Assembly: GCF_001685025.1 (NCBI RefSeq)
Contig: NZ_MAYU01000001.1
Location: 565,971 to 629,970 of the forward strand
DNA from: Bacillus sp. FJAT-27225
GTDB lineage: Bacteria; Bacillota; Bacilli; Bacillales; Cytobacillaceae
DNA length: 64,000 nucleotides
Direction: 5' to 3'
In this document: in pieces, positions 27,061 through 35,820 of the stretch
How positions within the stretch are numbered: the first letter of the stretch is position 1
Layout: every line of letters starts with the position of its first letter
Program-made: the position numbers and the translations under genes
The notes under the pieces: model-generated
What the model saw: the letters and a program-made list of their open reading frames with translations, nothing else
Databases searched by the model: none
Told to the model about the DNA's origin: nothing

Positions 27061-27093
27061 AAAGAAAGAATCATTGACCTAGCTTCCGGCAAC

Positions 27094-27340
27094 TTTTGAC
27101 AACGGTACATTATACTTATTGCTCAGGGTCGTCAGAACTCTTTTGACAACGGTGCAAACTAATTTTAGGTGTACAGGGTCGGTAAGAACCATTGACGACA
27201 CTACAAACCGATTTTAGGTGCACGGAGTGTCGTTTTTGATACAAGTCTTCAACGCCCGAAAAGCGTGCGAGAGGCAAAAAACGTCGTTGATACATAGCCA
27301 TCAACGCCCGAAAAGCGTGCGAGAGGCAAAAAACGTCGTA
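27094..27340. repeat. Tandem array with ~48-bp then 52-bp units (locus C)
   Basis: TTTTGACAACGGT-like units begin at 27094, 27141 and 27190. A 39-base block starting TCAACGCCCGAAAAGCG is then repeated exactly at 27249 and 27301, 52 apart, with a TCAACG...CGTTGA dyad. It fills the gap between sspL and ypcP. Confidence 0.85.
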
Positions 27341-27457
27341 ATTGACATTATTATTACTCATGGGTCATTAAGACTAAGCCGTGAGCCATCTGCAAATCAT
27401 TTATAATGACCTCAATTTAAGCTTTCCCTAAATCCCCACAGCAAAAAATAGCCACCA

Positions 27458-27488
27458 AAAAGACCATCCTCATTTATAAGGACGGCCT
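27458..27488 (-). terminator. ypcP terminator
   Basis: GGCCGTCCT/AGGATGGTC stem followed by five T on the minus strand. Confidence 0.75.
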
Positions 27489-27502
27489 TAGTTCCAAATT
27501 TT

Positions 27503-28393
27503 TTAAAACACTGGTTCCGGATCAAACGGAATCATCCTGGAGATGCCGCGAATGCCAGTTTCAGTCAGCATCGATTCAACCTTCCCCCTGTCTGGCTTAA
27601 ACTGAGCGGAGTCGATTTCGCACATGACAGGGACGTTGCAGTCAATCTCGGCGAGCCTTCTGGAAAGATGGAGCATCTCCAGATCCTGCTCGATTTTTGA
27701 TTTATGTGACTTGGACAGCTTATCCAGGTTTTCAAGAATGCCTTCAACATGGCCATGCTCGAGTAGAAGCTTCAGAGCTGTCTTTTCACCGATTCCCTTA
27801 ACTCCTGGATAATTATCGCTTGGGTCACCCATCAGCGCCTTCAGGTCAATCATCTGGCGTGGAATCAGCCCACACTCTTCATAAAATGTTTCAGGGGTAT
27901 GGACAAGGTAATTTCCATAGCCCTTTTTGAGCAAAATAACCGAGACTTGCTCATCCAATAACTGCAAAATATCACGGTCGCCTGTCAAGATTGACACCGG
28001 CATCGTACCGCTAAGCTGTCGGGCAATCGTTCCGATGCAGTCGTCCGCTTCGTAGCCCGCCAGGCCAATATTAGGGATATCGAATGCGTCAACTACCTCT
28101 TTAGCCAAGTCAAACTGTGGAATAAGTTCAACTGGCGCCTCGCCCCTGTTCGATTTGTAGCCATCAAACAGCTCAGTGCGGAATGTTTTTGAACCCATGT
28201 CCCAGCAAACAGCCAAATGAGTAGGCTTAAACTCGGAAACAGCCATAAGCATATGCTTCAAAAAGCCCTGTACCCCGTTGGTCGGCATCCCTTTTGAATT
28301 TATCATAAATTGGCCACTAACTGCAGTCGCATAAAATGCCCTGAATAAGAGGGCCATCCCATCGACAAGCATCAACGATTCTTGTTTTTGCAA
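27503..28393 (-). CDS. ypcP: 5'-3' exonuclease / flap nuclease (YpcP)
   Basis: A 296-residue FEN-family nuclease like the N-terminal domain of DNA polymerase I. Acidic metal ligands are in LVDGMALLFRAF, VCWDMG, GYEADDCIG, TGDRDILQL and MGDPSDNYPGVKGIGEKTA, the last also forming the helix-hairpin-helix. It removes RNA primers and flaps. Position before dynA is as in B. subtilis. Confidence 0.95.
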   Translation of the reverse strand: MQKQESLMLVDGMALLFRAFYATAVSGQFMINSKGMPTNGVQGFLKHMLMAVSEFKPTHLAVCWDMGSKTFRTELFDGYKSNRGEAPVELIPQFDLAKEVVDAFDIPNIGLAGYEADDCIGTIARQLSGTMPVSILTGDRDILQLLDEQVSVILLKKGYGNYLVHTPETFYEECGLIPRQMIDLKALMGDPSDNYPGVKGIGEKTALKLLLEHGHVEGILENLDKLSKSHKSKIEQDLEMLHLSRRLAEIDCNVPVMCEIDSAQFKPDRGKVESMLTETGIRGISRMIPFDPEPVF

Positions 28394-28458
28394 AATAATT
28401 CCCCCATTTTTCCATCAAAGTTATAATAAGTTCAGTCACTACTCATGTAATGAAAAAT

Positions 28459-28482
28459 AAAAAGGCGCAGCAAGCGCCTTTT
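28459..28482. terminator. dynA terminator
   Basis: AAAAGGCGC/GCGCCTTTT hairpin usable on both strands. Confidence 0.75.
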
Positions 28483-28542
28483 CTAACATAATCATAGTTT
28501 AATTATACCATAGACAAAGTTTATATGGGGGATAATTCGCGA

Positions 28543-31500
28543 TTAAGAAGCAATTTCCTCAAGCTTTATTAACACCGACTCCAGCTTCTCCGCATCTAAT
28601 CCGCCTCCATATACTTCGAGGAGACTGTTCACATAATCGTTGGCCTGTGCCGATGCTTCCTTGATAGCTGCCCCAAACCATTCTGTAACCAGTTGGCTGC
28701 TATATTCCTTCAGCCTTTCTGATTCAACTTGTAGATACGAATCCGCTTCTGCTGACAAAACTGTATATAGTTCATCCTGCATCACTTGCTTGCCATTTTT
28801 CTCAAAAAAGTCTTTTGGATTTTTAAACAGCGCCAATTGACGGCTGAACTGGGAAGGGACCGTCGAAACAAACCCTCGCGAAAACTCAATGCCGCCGGGC
28901 TCAGGCAGGTTCACCACAGCAAAGGTAAGCCCCTCGCATATCTCTGCCGAATCTTCTTCAAGGCCGGCCAAATAATCGCGAATCACTCTGCCGGTGAATT
29001 TTTCAATCCTCAGTCCAGTTGCGCGCAGTTCCTGAGCAAGGTCGTGCCCAAGGCTTACGAGCAGTTCCTCCAGTGAAGCGGTAAGCGCCTGTTTGATGTT
29101 CCGGTTAGCGTTAAGTACTGATGGGTTGAACGATTCCCTGAAAAAATCACTAAAGCGCAGGAACACTCGTTGCTTTACATAATAAACGAGCTCCTCGGCC
29201 TCTTGAATCACCCTTTGCTCCAGGCCGGCTGATGATTGTTTTTCCAACATCCTGGAAAGTTCCTGCCTGGAATTTTGGAGTTTCGTGATTTTTTCTTTCG
29301 CCTCTGTTTTATCAAGTCTGGCCGACTGTACAAGGTTTACGACCATTCCCTTGATCCTCTGAAGTTCTTTTGCAGCTGAAGCCGCGGCCATGCCGGAAAG
29401 CCCTTCAGAAATAAATTTGTAAAATTCCTCTTCAAATTGCGGCAATCCGGACATCCGTCCATCCAAATTCTCCTGTTTTTCTTTCAGGCCCAGCAGACTG
29501 GAGACAGGATTCAAGTGAGGGTTGCGGATACCGTATTTTTCAAGCTGTCCGCCCACATAGGAAAGAACATGCTGTTTTTCCTCTTCATCTTTTGCCAGGT
29601 CGATGGCATTGACAATGAAGAACATTTTATCAAGTTCGAACACTTCCTTTACCCGGCCAAGCTGGATGAGGAATTCACGGTCAGCTTTTGAAAAAGCGTG
29701 GTTGTAATAGGTTACAAACAGGATTGCATCAGCGTTTTTGATATAATCAAAAGCTACCCCTGTATGTCTCGCATTAATTGAATCCGCTCCAGGAGTATCG
29801 ACTAGGCTAATTCCTTTCCTGGTCAGTTCACAATCAAAATAAAGATCAATCCACTCAACAAAGCAGGACTTCTCCTCGCGGGCAACAAAGTCGGTGAACT
29901 CTTCGTACCCGGCTGTAAGCTGTTGTCCGAGCTTATCCTTTACTTCGGCAAAACCAGTCCGGAATGCATTCAGGAACGCAAGATTTGCCTTTTCAGCAGC
30001 ATCTCCGTTAAAAGATACACTTTTCAACTCATCTATTCTCGCCGCTGCTGCCTCCAGATTGTCAACACTGCCTCCATATGATTTCAATGCACGGTTTAAA
30101 TCATCAAGGAGACTTGCACTTTCTTTGAGCTGAACGACAACGGATCCATGGGGATTGTATTTAGAAACAGGTTTGATCCGGCAAATCGCTGCTGTAGTGG
30201 GATTTGGCGAAACCGGCAGGCCGTTCTCGCCGATCAGCGCATTTGCGAATGAAGACTTGCCCGCGCTGAAAGCACCGAATAATGCAACCGTATATGCCCT
30301 GCTTTCCAGGCGGGAAGCCCTGTCTTCAAGCTCTTTCGCAAGATGCGCGAAGCCTGGCAGCGGTGCCACGAGCTCCGCCCCCTCTTTTAGTTTCAAAGCA
30401 ACCGCACCCGCATTTGCTCCCCCTTTGACCGCCTTTTTTACTTCAGACTGGACAGCAGGTTTACTGTTATGCTCAGTATCGGCCGTTACAGGCGTATCCG
30501 AGTGAATGATCCTGACATCTTCATCTTGTTTTTCAAAAACTGTACCGGCCCCATCGTATCTGGAAGGATTGCTCAGAAGCTCCGACAGCTCCGACTCGGA
30601 TACCTTTATCGTTTGATCCAGCAAATCCAGCTTTTGCTTTGCCTTAATCAGTTCGGAGAGCCTTGCCATCTCATATTCAAAGCCGGCAGTTTCCTTTTTT
30701 ACTTGTTTATCGAGGTTTTCGCGGAATTCCTGTTTAAAACGATGAACAGCATTCCTGGCCGCCTTCTTAATCTCGGACGATACCCCGTCCGTGTAATTTA
30801 ACAAATAATCACCAGTAACTAGTGCCCCGCTCTTTAACGGTTTTTCAATAGTGTCTTCAGTTACCTCTACCGAAAAATTCCGTGCCAGCGAATAAAGATG
30901 TTCATCGCGAATTTCTTTTTCCTTCAGGGTGTTCTGGAGCAATTCGCGCACATGCCAGTCAATTTGCTCTTTCGCCTTCTCGCAAATCTCCTTGAAAAAA
31001 GCTTCGTGCCTTGCAGCCTTTTCGGCGATCGTTTTTCCAGTTGAAAAAAACAGTCCGACTTTGAATCCAGGCTGGGTTGATTCCAAAAACGAACGAGCCA
31101 GTTCCCTCGTTTCAAACGGCATCAAATAGGCGTTTTCCAGAAGCTTGTTCATTTTTTGGTCTAATTCTTTCAAAGTCTGCTCTGTTTTAGCAGAACTAGC
31201 TTCAAGCATGCCTTTGACTAATGAAAATTCTTCTTCAATGCTGTCACTATCGGCAGCAGATGAGAGAATTTCAGCAAGCCTGGAACGTTCTTCTTCCTGG
31301 CTTTCGGACAGCTTGTCTAGATGCTGGCGGACAACCTTTTCAATAGAAGCACGCGTTGATTTTTCGAATGCTTGTTCATTTAGCTGGAGCTTGTTGTGGG
31401 CAAGCTGCTTTACTTGAGAATACTCATTTCCTGGATGGAGCACATTCTTTAACGACGTATAAAAAATCCCCGCCGGTTGCACGCCCCACGACTGGAACGA

Positions 31501-32175
31501 AGTCAAGACGCTTTCTTTAAAATCTTCAAAACTCAACTCTTGATTCCGGTGCTTATCGATTTGGTTAACAACCAGGTAAACCTCTTTCCCTGCATCGGTC
31601 AGCTCTTTTGTAAAAAGAAAATTCACTTCGGACTGAACATGGTTATAATCCATCACATAGAAAATCAAGTCTGCGAGATGAAGAGCCGACTCAGTCGCTA
31701 TCCGGTGGGCATCGTCAGCAGAATCAATGCCTGGCGTGTCAAGAATGGCGCCATTAATTGGGAGATTAATTGTCGAGCTGCTTATCTCAATCTGTTCGAT
31801 TTCATCTCCATCCATCGCATGGCTTTTTACGACATCATAGTCATACGGAGCCATATACATCCAGGGCATGCCAGTTTTAAAATAAACCTTTGCATAATCT
31901 TCACCGGTTTTTATTTTGACAAGGTTTGCGCTGGTCGGTATCGGGCTTGAAGGCAAAATATCCGCTCCGGCAAGCCGGTTGATCATCGAAGACTTGCCTG
32001 CCGAGAAATGTCCGCAAAACGCAATTACATTTTCCTTCGCTTCATACTTGGTTGAAAGTTGCTTTATTTTTTGGGCATTTTCTATATCACCATGTTCTTT
32101 TAAATAAAGGTAAAGTTGTGATAATACCCCTTTAAGCTTAGAAGCTGATTCTTGTTGGTTTTTTGTTTGGACCAT
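28543..32175 (-). CDS. dynA: Double dynamin DynA
   Basis: A 1210-residue fusion of two bacterial dynamin-like GTPases, the DynA/YpbR layout. The first G1 motif is CGHFSAGKSSMIN (about residue 55) with DTPGID as G3. The second is FGAFSAGKSSFAN (about residue 640) with DTPGADS as G3 and VNAID as G4. Long coiled-coil stalks follow each GTPase. DynA tethers and fuses membranes and helps survive membrane stress and phage. No frameshift is seen. Confidence 0.96.
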   Translation of the reverse strand: MVQTKNQQESASKLKGVLSQLYLYLKEHGDIENAQKIKQLSTKYEAKENVIAFCGHFSAGKSSMINRLAGADILPSSPIPTSANLVKIKTGEDYAKVYFKTGMPWMYMAPYDYDVVKSHAMDGDEIEQIEISSSTINLPINGAILDTPGIDSADDAHRIATESALHLADLIFYVMDYNHVQSEVNFLFTKELTDAGKEVYLVVNQIDKHRNQELSFEDFKESVLTSFQSWGVQPAGIFYTSLKNVLHPGNEYSQVKQLAHNKLQLNEQAFEKSTRASIEKVVRQHLDKLSESQEEERSRLAEILSSAADSDSIEEEFSLVKGMLEASSAKTEQTLKELDQKMNKLLENAYLMPFETRELARSFLESTQPGFKVGLFFSTGKTIAEKAARHEAFFKEICEKAKEQIDWHVRELLQNTLKEKEIRDEHLYSLARNFSVEVTEDTIEKPLKSGALVTGDYLLNYTDGVSSEIKKAARNAVHRFKQEFRENLDKQVKKETAGFEYEMARLSELIKAKQKLDLLDQTIKVSESELSELLSNPSRYDGAGTVFEKQDEDVRIIHSDTPVTADTEHNSKPAVQSEVKKAVKGGANAGAVALKLKEGAELVAPLPGFAHLAKELEDRASRLESRAYTVALFGAFSAGKSSFANALIGENGLPVSPNPTTAAICRIKPVSKYNPHGSVVVQLKESASLLDDLNRALKSYGGSVDNLEAAAARIDELKSVSFNGDAAEKANLAFLNAFRTGFAEVKDKLGQQLTAGYEEFTDFVAREEKSCFVEWIDLYFDCELTRKGISLVDTPGADSINARHTGVAFDYIKNADAILFVTYYNHAFSKADREFLIQLGRVKEVFELDKMFFIVNAIDLAKDEEEKQHVLSYVGGQLEKYGIRNPHLNPVSSLLGLKEKQENLDGRMSGLPQFEEEFYKFISEGLSGMAAASAAKELQRIKGMVVNLVQSARLDKTEAKEKITKLQNSRQELSRMLEKQSSAGLEQRVIQEAEELVYYVKQRVFLRFSDFFRESFNPSVLNANRNIKQALTASLEELLVSLGHDLAQELRATGLRIEKFTGRVIRDYLAGLEEDSAEICEGLTFAVVNLPEPGGIEFSRGFVSTVPSQFSRQLALFKNPKDFFEKNGKQVMQDELYTVLSAEADSYLQVESERLKEYSSQLVTEWFGAAIKEASAQANDYVNSLLEVYGGGLDAEKLESVLIKLEEIAS

Positions 32176-32256
32176 GAATTGTTTCCCCTTATTTAAGAAT
32201 AATCATTTCCCCTACGGCTATTTTAAACGAAAATTCATTCTATTCCCATTAAAACG

Positions 32257-32285
32257 CAAAAAGCCAGAGGATAATCCCCTGGCTT
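32257..32285 (-). terminator. Terminator between the 30-residue peptide and dynA
   Basis: AGCCAG/CTGGCT stem followed by five T on the minus strand, so the peptide gene is its own transcript. Confidence 0.8.
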
Positions 32286-32301
32286 GATCGAAATAAGGAA
32301 C

Positions 32302-32394
32302 CTATTTAACTGTCGGCCTGGCGACATGGCCCAGCACGTACTTCATAATTGTGGCGTAAATGACAACCGTTCCTCCAACGAAAACAAGAGCCAT
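32302..32394 (-). CDS. fbpC: Fur-regulated basic peptide, probable FbpC
   Basis: A 30-residue peptide (MALVFVGGTVVIYATIMKYV then a basic tail ending in RPTVK), with an excellent AGGAAGGTG ribosome binding site. It lies between ypbQ and dynA (ypbR). My recollection is that B. subtilis fbpC, one of three small proteins of the Fur iron-sparing response, lies in this neighbourhood. A Fur box overlaps the transcript start and a terminator follows. Fbp proteins are thought to help the sRNA FsrA. The name depends on position and size rather than on alignment. Confidence 0.6.
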   Translation of the reverse strand: MALVFVGGTVVIYATIMKYVLGHVARPTVK

Positions 32395-32412
32395 ATGTAA
32401 CACCTTCCTGAA

Positions 32413-32427
32413 TGAGAATGATTTTCA
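32413..32427. promoter_or_regulatory. Fur box
   Basis: On the minus strand TGAAAATCATTCTCA matches the 7-1-7 consensus TGATAATNATTATCA with two mismatches. It lies just downstream of the predicted promoter, where bound Fur would repress the small peptide gene. Confidence 0.75.
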
Positions 32428-32438
32428 ATGTTAAGGAA

Positions 32439-32467
32439 AGTGTATCATGAATGAGAGACGTTTTCAA
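32439..32467 (-). promoter_or_regulatory. Promoter of the Fur-controlled peptide gene
   Basis: TTGAAA, 17-base spacer, TACACT on the minus strand; the start of transcription would fall just before the Fur box. Confidence 0.6.
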
Positions 32468-32477
32468 TAAACCTAGG

Positions 32478-33050
32478 CTAATTGTCAAACTTCTTTAACA
32501 TTTTCGGCACGAATCGGCTCATGTCTCCCTTCGCCTGTTCATACTCAGTCAGCTTCCTTAAAGCTTCTTCCTCCGCTGGAATCCTGACTAGCATCATCAT
32601 AAAGTTTAATGCCGAAAATACGAATGCCGTATAATATGCCTGAAAGATGAGCGGCAAGGTCAATAACTCAAGCGCAACAATCACATAATTTGGGTGGCGG
32701 ATAAACCGATAAGGCCCTTTTTGAACAACGTCAGCCCCAGGAAGGACGATAATTTTCGTATTCCAATACCTCCCTAGGGAAGTAAGCGCCCAAATCCTGC
32801 CAGCCTGGGCTAAAAGAAACACGACTAAGAACAACGGCCAAAGCGGTGACAGCTCCCTCTTAAAAACTAACACTTCGGCTATTAGCGAAAGGAAAAATGC
32901 ACTATGCATCATTACCATCCATGGATAGTGGCCCTGGCCAAATTCAATCGCCCCTTTTTCCTTCATCCACTTTTCATTCCGTCGCGCGACAGTCAGTTCA
33001 AGGAGACGCTGGGCAATGACGATTCCTATAACGACAAGAAAAAGCGTCAT
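32478..33050 (-). CDS. ypbQ: Isoprenylcysteine carboxyl methyltransferase-like protein YpbQ (BpsB)
   Basis: A 190-residue membrane protein with about five helices and the ICMT-type C-terminal motif GPYRFIRHPNYV...E..L. In B. subtilis the bpsA-bpsB pair makes alkylpyrones, BpsB methylating the product. The ATG at 33050 overlaps the bpsA stop (ATGA) with GAGGTGG upstream, so the pair is translationally coupled. Confidence 0.9.
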   Translation of the reverse strand: MTLFLVVIGIVIAQRLLELTVARRNEKWMKEKGAIEFGQGHYPWMVMMHSAFFLSLIAEVLVFKRELSPLWPLFLVVFLLAQAGRIWALTSLGRYWNTKIIVLPGADVVQKGPYRFIRHPNYVIVALELLTLPLIFQAYYTAFVFSALNFMMMLVRIPAEEEALRKLTEYEQAKGDMSRFVPKMLKKFDN

Positions 33051-34129
33051 TCTTTCCACCTCACCAAAAGAAGCTCAGAACTAAAGCCCGGCCCAAGGGC
33101 GGCTGCAAGTCCTAGCTCACCTGCCTTTGGCTGCAATTCCATATGCCTTCTTAATACATAGAGGATAGTGGCTGATGACATATTTCCATATTTCCGGAGG
33201 ACATCTGCCGAAATTTCCGTCATTGACGCGTCTAGCCCTAATGAAGCAACATATGCATCAAGGACTTTTTTGCCGCCGGGATGGGCGATGAAATGATTTA
33301 AGTCCTCCAGACTTACTCCCTGGCCATCCAAAAACTTTGTAACATTCGGCTTAAGCCAGCCCTCAATGATTGTTGGAATGTCACGTGAAAAAATAACATA
33401 TAGCCCTTCGTTTTTAATATCCCAGCCCATCACATCTAATGAATCTGGCATGAGAGTCGAATGGGTAGCCAGGATTTCCGGAATAGTTCCATTGTTTAAA
33501 TCCGTAACCTCATCTCCACATATTAACGCGCAGCTGACCCCGTCAGCAAAAAGAGAGGTGCCGATCAGATTGCTTTTGGTACGGTCATTTTTTTGAAAAG
33601 TCAAGCTGCATAATTCGACACTTAGGACGAGAATCTTTGATTTTGGAAACGCAAGGCAATATTCATATGCCCTCGACAGTCCCGCAGCACCGCCCGCGCA
33701 TCCAAGTCCCCAAATCGGGATTCTTTTTGTATGAGGCGAAAAAGGCAGTTTGTTCATAATTCGCGCTTCTATGCTCGGGGTTGCAAGCCCGGTTGACGTT
33801 ATAAAAAAGATCGCCTCAATTTCATTATATTCCACTGGCCTTTTAAGAAAAGAGGAATTGTCCAGACAGCGGGCAATCGCTTCGCTTCCCAGCTCCACCG
33901 CTGATTCAATAAAGGCATCGTTCCGCTCCTCGAACGTGCGGTCCTCCTTGAACCAGTCGATACCTTTGGCAAACCGCCTGCTTTCAATTTGACCATTCTG
34001 AAAAGCCTTCAATAATCGCTCAATGTCCTTAAACGATTCAGAGAACATTTCACGTGCAAACTCGGTTGCTGTCTCCTGCTCAACTTTGAATGGTGGCATG
34101 GCCTCGGCTACTGATAGGATTGCTGGCAT
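33047..34129 (-). CDS. bpsA: Type III polyketide synthase (BpsA/BcsA)
   Basis: A 360-residue chalcone-synthase-fold enzyme. The catalytic triad is visible: Cys in GLGCAGGAAGL, His in FIAHPGGKKVL and Asn in KYGNMSSATI. It condenses fatty acyl-CoA with malonyl-CoA to alkylpyrones in B. subtilis. It overlaps ypbQ, the expected partner. Confidence 0.95.
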   Translation of the reverse strand: MPAILSVAEAMPPFKVEQETATEFAREMFSESFKDIERLLKAFQNGQIESRRFAKGIDWFKEDRTFEERNDAFIESAVELGSEAIARCLDNSSFLKRPVEYNEIEAIFFITSTGLATPSIEARIMNKLPFSPHTKRIPIWGLGCAGGAAGLSRAYEYCLAFPKSKILVLSVELCSLTFQKNDRTKSNLIGTSLFADGVSCALICGDEVTDLNNGTIPEILATHSTLMPDSLDVMGWDIKNEGLYVIFSRDIPTIIEGWLKPNVTKFLDGQGVSLEDLNHFIAHPGGKKVLDAYVASLGLDASMTEISADVLRKYGNMSSATILYVLRRHMELQPKAGELGLAAALGPGFSSELLLVRWKE

Positions 34130-34341
34130 ATATCATTCTCCTTAAGGGGCGGTAAGGGTATTTTTGGCTAATAGGAAAGGATATATGTATACTTCCCTGA
34201 CGCAATAGAAAAACTATGCCACTTATAAATGACAATTACCAGTTCCCCTTAACCTTGCCCCCCGTAATTTATTTCGGGTGAATATAAGCCTATTCCCTAT
34301 AAATGCAAAAACTATACCAGCATCCTTATGTATGAAAAAAT

Positions 34342-34363
34342 GCTTCCCCGGGGATGGGGAAGC
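34342..34363 (-). terminator. DUF421 gene terminator
   Basis: GCTTCCCC/GGGGAAGC stem followed by ATTTTTT on the minus strand. The rest of the 34130-34450 gap holds nothing recognisable. Confidence 0.8.
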
Positions 34364-34450
34364 AAACGTTTTGAAGGTATGTTGTTGTGCATTTTTAGTA
34401 TAAACCGTCTTCCCATTTTGTTCATTACAAAAACTTTTCCATTTACCATT

Positions 34451-35158
34451 TTACTTTTCCCGCCCAGGCTTGTAGTAAAAAGGATTGTTTTGATGATCTT
34501 TACTATTATTATTATCAATATGCAATCTCCCATCTCCTAAAAAAGCAGCCAAAATAATGTTTTCCACTTTTTCTCCCCTCTTTTGGAGCTCGTCCATTAG
34601 CCACCGTTGTTCTAAACGAAGATAGTTTAAATTATGGTAAACAATTTGGCCGTCCATAATCAGGGGAATGGGGATAAATTCTTTCGACACATCCAAATTT
34701 AAATCATTTGGTTGTACTGGGCGATAACTTGATTTAGGAATCACGCTGATACTTCCTGTTTCCTCCATTACTGCCAGGGCAATCGTTTGAATATTTGTAT
34801 ACCCTTTTATTCTCAAGTGGGCTAATAATTCATTCAGAGGCATATGCACCTTTTGTAAACCTTTTCTATGAATATCCCCGTTTTGTATTAAGACGGTAGG
34901 GCTGTCATAAAAGAGCCATCTTAATTTATTCTGTAATGATAATTTTATAAAAATTTTATAGATGATCACTGTTAATCCCGAATAGACAATCGCTTTTCCC
35001 AAATGGTTAACCTCGATCGGGGTACTAATAATATTAGTAAGTACAAGAATATACAATAAATCAAAAGAATGCATTTGTGCGACCGCTTTTTTACCAGTCA
35101 TCCTTAAAAACAAATATCCTACCATGAAAACCAGGAATGCTCGGTAAATTGTTTCCAC
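34451..35158 (-). CDS. DUF421 (YetF-like) membrane protein
   Basis: About 235 residues. Three N-terminal helices contain the family stretch FLRMTGKKAVAQMHSFDLLYILVL, followed by a cytoplasmic domain with PTVLIQNGDIHRKGL and ELLAHLRIKGYTNI. Related YetF-like proteins occur in spores and may work with SpoVA-type channels or germination, but this copy is uncharacterised. The GTG at 35158 has AAAGGGG eight bases upstream, while the earlier TTG overlaps it. Confidence 0.85.
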   Translation of the reverse strand: METIYRAFLVFMVGYLFLRMTGKKAVAQMHSFDLLYILVLTNIISTPIEVNHLGKAIVYSGLTVIIYKIFIKLSLQNKLRWLFYDSPTVLIQNGDIHRKGLQKVHMPLNELLAHLRIKGYTNIQTIALAVMEETGSISVIPKSSYRPVQPNDLNLDVSKEFIPIPLIMDGQIVYHNLNYLRLEQRWLMDELQKRGEKVENIILAAFLGDGRLHIDNNNSKDHQNNPFYYKPGREK

Positions 35159-35426
35159 ATTTGTGACCCCTTTAACCAAGATTTATCTTTAGTATTGGAC
35201 GATACATGCCTGCCTAAACAATCACTTGGTTAAACAAGGAAAACCTCACACTTTTTATGATTTTCACCTCAACGCTATGATACTTGTCCAAGCAATGTTT
35301 TTCTTAAAAACTATATATACATAGAGAAAGATATTTCCTGGAAGCTTTGTAATCGTTGTAATCTAGTCCCTCAACTCAATGTACCGGGAAACCCTTTTCG
35401 CATGATCTTTTAAAGGAGGTGTTGAT

Positions 35427-35672
35427 ATGTCTCATTTTGAAGGCGAATTTGAACGTGAGAGAAGACGTCGCGACCTTGAGGACAGGCGCCGTGATTTCGA
35501 AGATAGAAGGCGGGAATTCGAAGATATACGGCAGGAATTTGAGGACAGAAGACGGGAATTCGAAATTCGGAGGCGCGAATTTGAATTTAGGAGACGGGAA
35601 TTCGAAGAGCGTATCCGCGAATTCGAATTTGAAGAAAGTAATATCGATATCGAGATCGATGAGAGATTTTAA
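35427..35672 (+). CDS. Charged heptad-repeat protein
   Basis: An 81-residue protein of about eight repeats of the seven-residue unit RRREFE(D/I/F/E), with a SHFEGEF lead and an acidic ESNIDIEIDERF end. The AAAGGAGGTG ribosome binding site is near perfect and a strong terminator follows, so it is a real gene even though the 21-base DNA repeat leaves other frames open on both strands. Alternating Arg and Glu suggests a stable single alpha-helix or coiled coil. No family is recognised; a spore or surface structural role is only a guess. Confidence 0.8.
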   Translation: MSHFEGEFERERRRRDLEDRRRDFEDRRREFEDIRQEFEDRRREFEIRRREFEFRRREFEERIREFEFEESNIDIEIDERF

Positions 35673-35696
35673 ATACACTTTCACCGGAAAATTTTA

Positions 35697-35746
35697 AAGG
35701 CTGTCCCAAAAGGTTGAATGACAACTCTTTTTGGAAGCCTTTTTTC
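35697..35746 (+). terminator. Terminator of the heptad-repeat gene
   Basis: Long hairpin AAGGCT..CCAAAAG/CTTTTTGG..AGCCTT with six T. Confidence 0.8.
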
Positions 35747-35763
35747 TGTTTATAAAAAATAGT

Positions 35764-35794
35764 AAAGGTTTCCTTATGCTTTCAGGAAACCTTC
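35764..35794 (-). terminator. Terminator of the SDR gene
   Basis: AAGGTTTCCT/AGGAAACCTT stem with T-rich DNA beyond it on the minus strand. Confidence 0.75.
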
Positions 35795-35820
35795 ACTTAG
35801 CATGTCCAATTTAAAATCGC

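Noticed and set aside
34312-34533. 73-codon frame on the minus strand overlapping the DUF421 gene end
   Set aside because: No SD, unusual composition, and it would include the DUF421 terminator.
35376-35684. 102-codon frame antisense to the heptad-repeat gene
   Set aside because: Its openness is a by-product of the 21-base repeat. The plus-strand frame alone has a near-perfect Shine-Dalgarno and a correctly placed terminator.
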